NCBI RefSeq assembly: GCF_905404315.1
Contig: NC_066311.1
Span: 5,332,001 to 5,396,000 of the forward strand
Direction: 5' to 3'
Source: Leptidea sinapis
Taxonomy: Eukaryota > Arthropoda > Insecta > Lepidoptera > Pieridae
DNA: 64,000 nt
The notes below the pieces were generated by a model. The model worked only from the letters and a program-made list of their open reading frames with translations, ran no database searches and was not told the DNA's origin. Every line of letters begins with the position of its first letter. The stretch's first letter is position 1. The position numbers were made by a program, and so were the translations under genes. Shown in pieces: positions 61,950 to 64,000 of the stretch.

Positions 61950-62300
61950 TCTTAATATATATAATAATAAAGACATACTCGCAAAACCTCTAAGGTTTAT
62001 GTGCGAGCGGTAAGTTCGCATTACAATAATTGTTTTAATTACTTAAGACTTAATATAACATATAGTAGTATTATTAAAAATATACATCATAGGTATTCCT
62101 GGTTATTAACTTCTAGATAGTATTTTTTTAGCTTTACTTTGAAATTTTTCTTTTGCAGATACATATCTATTAGATCATTAGGTAATGTGTTTAATATCCT
62201 AGGTAATATGTAGTTACAGGTTCTTTTACCATATACATTGTTATATTTAGGTAGACAAAACTTATTTAGGTAGGCTACTTTCCTCATATTTTCTTTTCTT
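61950..62300 (-). pseudogene. LINE C-terminal and 3' tail fragment
   Basis: The minus-strand frame 62287-62087 reads MRKVAYLNKFCLPKYNNVYG, then KRTCNYILPRILNTLPNDLI and FKVKLKKYYL, a typical end of a non-LTR reverse transcriptase ORF (basic, conserved Pro and a closing KLKKYL). The tail 61956-62086 matches 16712-16860 closely. It is 5'-truncated. Confidence 0.6.
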
Positions 62301-62468
62301 TTATATTTCTTAACATTACAATCTGTATTATTATATTCTACAACTAAAATAGCCTTACATTCTTTATGGTAGGCTTAGACTTAAAATGTGTGTATTATGA
62401 TTATGGTTCTGTTGGTATATAATATTAATAAAAGGTACTTTCCAAATTGATTCATAAATGAGTTCTTA

Positions 62469-62810
62469 TCTATACTAATATTATAAAGCTGCAGTGTTTG
62501 TTTGTTTGAACGCGCTAATCTCTTGTACTACTGGTCCGATTTGAATGATTCTTTCAGTGTTGGGTAGTCCATTTATCGAGGAAGGCTATAGGCTATGTTT
62601 TTTTTTCAAAATTAGGGATCCGTAGTAAAATTGCTATTTTGTAACACAAGGTGTAAAATCGAAAACCTATTTTTGGGTGCGCTGCAAAAACTATTGACAA
62701 TAGAACAAAATGATGTACAATATATATATATAGGCAATATTTTATTACTTATAAAACTATCGCGTGAATTATACTTTATATGGCAAAACAATGTTTGCCG
62801 GGTCAGCTAG
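62469..62810 (+). mobile_element. Helitron-like non-autonomous element
   Basis: It starts TCTATACTAATATTATAAAG and ends GCCGGGTCAGCTAG. The 5' TC and 3' CTAG termini, with A before and T after the element, follow the Helitron rules; no target duplication is expected. Internal blocks CTACTGGTCCGATTTGAATG and TATCGAGGAAGGCTATAGGC are common in Lepidoptera. The size of 342 bp leaves no room for a helicase. Confidence 0.65.
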
Positions 62811-63199
62811 TCCTTAATAAAATCTTAGTGAAGTTGATTGGAAATGGATTTGTTTTCTGTGTCTCTGCTTCAACTTACTTAGTCTGTCTGAAACAAAGAA
62901 AACACTATTTGTGAATAAATAAGTAAGAAACATACCAAATATAAGTTCTATAAAATTTTATTATTTCTGAAATGTTGTAGGAACAATATGTTTTTGTTAT
63001 TTAAATAGAAACTTGAAATTGGCAAATTATTGTTTGGCCTGAGTGTATTAGTGTTATTTGTTAAATGAATGGCGTCGGTTGAGCACCACAATAATCGGGG
63101 CTCTATGCTGTGCATTTTTTTAATTGGTTGGATCTGTCCCGGTTGTTTTAGTTGCCTTGTTACTGCTCCCAGTCACATACACCATTCATTTTGATCTTA
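62811..63199. other. unassigned segment
   Basis: No gene is supported. The end of the stretch may be the start of the LINE remnant that follows. Confidence 0.35.
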
Positions 63200-63780
63200 C
63201 ACATGCCGATAGTTCCAACATCCATTGACACCCCTCTTGTCCTCTTGTCATGTTGTATGTCCGACCATTGCCTGGTCACAAGTGTAGTGCATATCAGAAG
63301 CCCATGTCGTAGAACACCAGCTACCCTCTGAGTATGGTACTACAAGCCAGCAGAATTGGAAAGAATGATTTTTTGAATCTTATCCTTGCAGCAATGATTC
63401 TCTTTGAACGGTCAGATGGCTTGTGCGATTGAAATAGCAAATCTCCTTGTTATACTGATCTTGCGCTGGTGTTGGTGTGTTTATTCCGGCACTATTACAT
63501 AAAAGGTGTAATCCCGGACTCATGAATTCAGCCCTTGTCAATCTAATCCCTAAAAAAGGTAAATGCTCGGGTCCGGCTAACTACAGGCCTATTGCTATTT
63601 CTTTTCTGGTCTCCAAAATTATGGAAAGCATAATTAACATTTCTGCTCTTGTTGTACGTAGAGGCACCAGTCGGTCGTTGATCGGACAGAACCGCTTTCG
63701 CCAAGGACAATAGACGGGCAATGTTCTGGTATACCCAAAACATAGATGAGCGGAAACTTTCATCATTATCAATAGATAAT
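63200..63780 (+). pseudogene. LINE reverse-transcriptase fragment
   Basis: The region reads, with frame changes, PLLSSCCMSDHCLVTSV (endonuclease end, SDHCLV), then SALVNLIPKKGKCSGPANYR, PIAISFLVSKIMESIIN and SDRTAFAKDNRRAMFWYTQN. KKG...PANYRPIA is RT motif 1 of jockey/CR1-like LINEs. Large internal parts are deleted. Confidence 0.65.
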
Positions 63781-63817
63781 AACAATAGTTATAATAAGTA
63801 ACACATCATTTCTACTA

Positions 63818-63925
63818 CAAGGCCGGCAACGCTCCTGTGATTCCTCTGGTGTTGCAAGAGATTGTGGGCGGCGGTGATCACTTAACCCGTACGCTCGTTT
63901 GTCCTATTCCATTAAAAAAAAACAA
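63818..63925 (-). repeat. dispersed repeat B, fragment
   Basis: GGCCGGCAACGCTCCTGTGA, TTCCTCTGGTGTTGCAAGAG and GGCGGCGGTGATCACTTAAC are the reverse complement of 24960-25055. It ends with the family's T/A-rich edge (TTCCATT plus A run). Confidence 0.7.
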
Positions 63926-64000
63926 TACTAACAGTCTTTATAAAGGTCCTAAAAATATGGTCGATAGCTCATTAGATCATCTATCAGATAGATTTTTTAA

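Overview
The window is a piece of an insect nuclear genome, almost certainly a moth or butterfly. It is AT-rich, has spliced genes with long introns, and is dense in interspersed repeats I recognise from Lepidoptera (a SINE-like element ending in a GACGAGACGAGCAGG-type block, RTE and I-group LINE remnants, Helitron-like pieces ending in CTAG). No prokaryotic gene organisation is present. Species and all family assignments come from reading the sequence; no database was searched.

Two host genes account for most of the real cellular coding capacity. DDX49 (ATP-dependent DEAD-box RNA helicase, yeast Dbp8 family, ribosome biogenesis) lies on the + strand in nine exons from 3441 to 20580 and can be assembled completely (532 codons before the stop). 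Tollip (C2 plus CUE endosomal and ubiquitin adaptor) lies on the - strand in eight exons from 59961 down to 23576 and is also complete (286 residues). Possible first coding exons of two further genes are seen at 1963-2025 (-) and 61422-61454 (+).

The introns of both genes are full of mobile DNA. DDX49 intron 3 carries a decayed LINE with endonuclease, reverse transcriptase and RNase H (5214-10010), which split an older SINE-like repeat and left a 10-bp target duplication. DDX49 intron 6 holds a roughly 1.07-kb inverted-repeat element with a 24-bp tandem array. Tollip intron 4 holds a decayed BEL/Pao LTR retrotransposon (43339-50221), whose 3' LTR was itself hit by a Penelope-like fragment, and a large palindrome.

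The most striking object is in Tollip intron 5: a 12,663-bp Polinton/Maverick (adintovirus-like) element at 28272-40934. It has 1,147-bp terminal inverted repeats of exactly equal length, AG...CT termini, a 6-bp AACGAG target duplication and an unbroken virus-type gene set: protein-primed DNA polymerase B, packaging ATPase, integrase with chromodomain, penton-like and major capsid proteins, a Gly-rich pVI-like protein, three unassigned proteins, and an adenain-like protease. The protease gene lies inside the inverted repeats and is therefore present twice. The element sits inside a 59-bp satellite array with a 20-unit, 1,180-bp higher-order repeat; subtracting the element plus one target duplication restores that period exactly. 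Together these point to a very recent and possibly still competent insertion.
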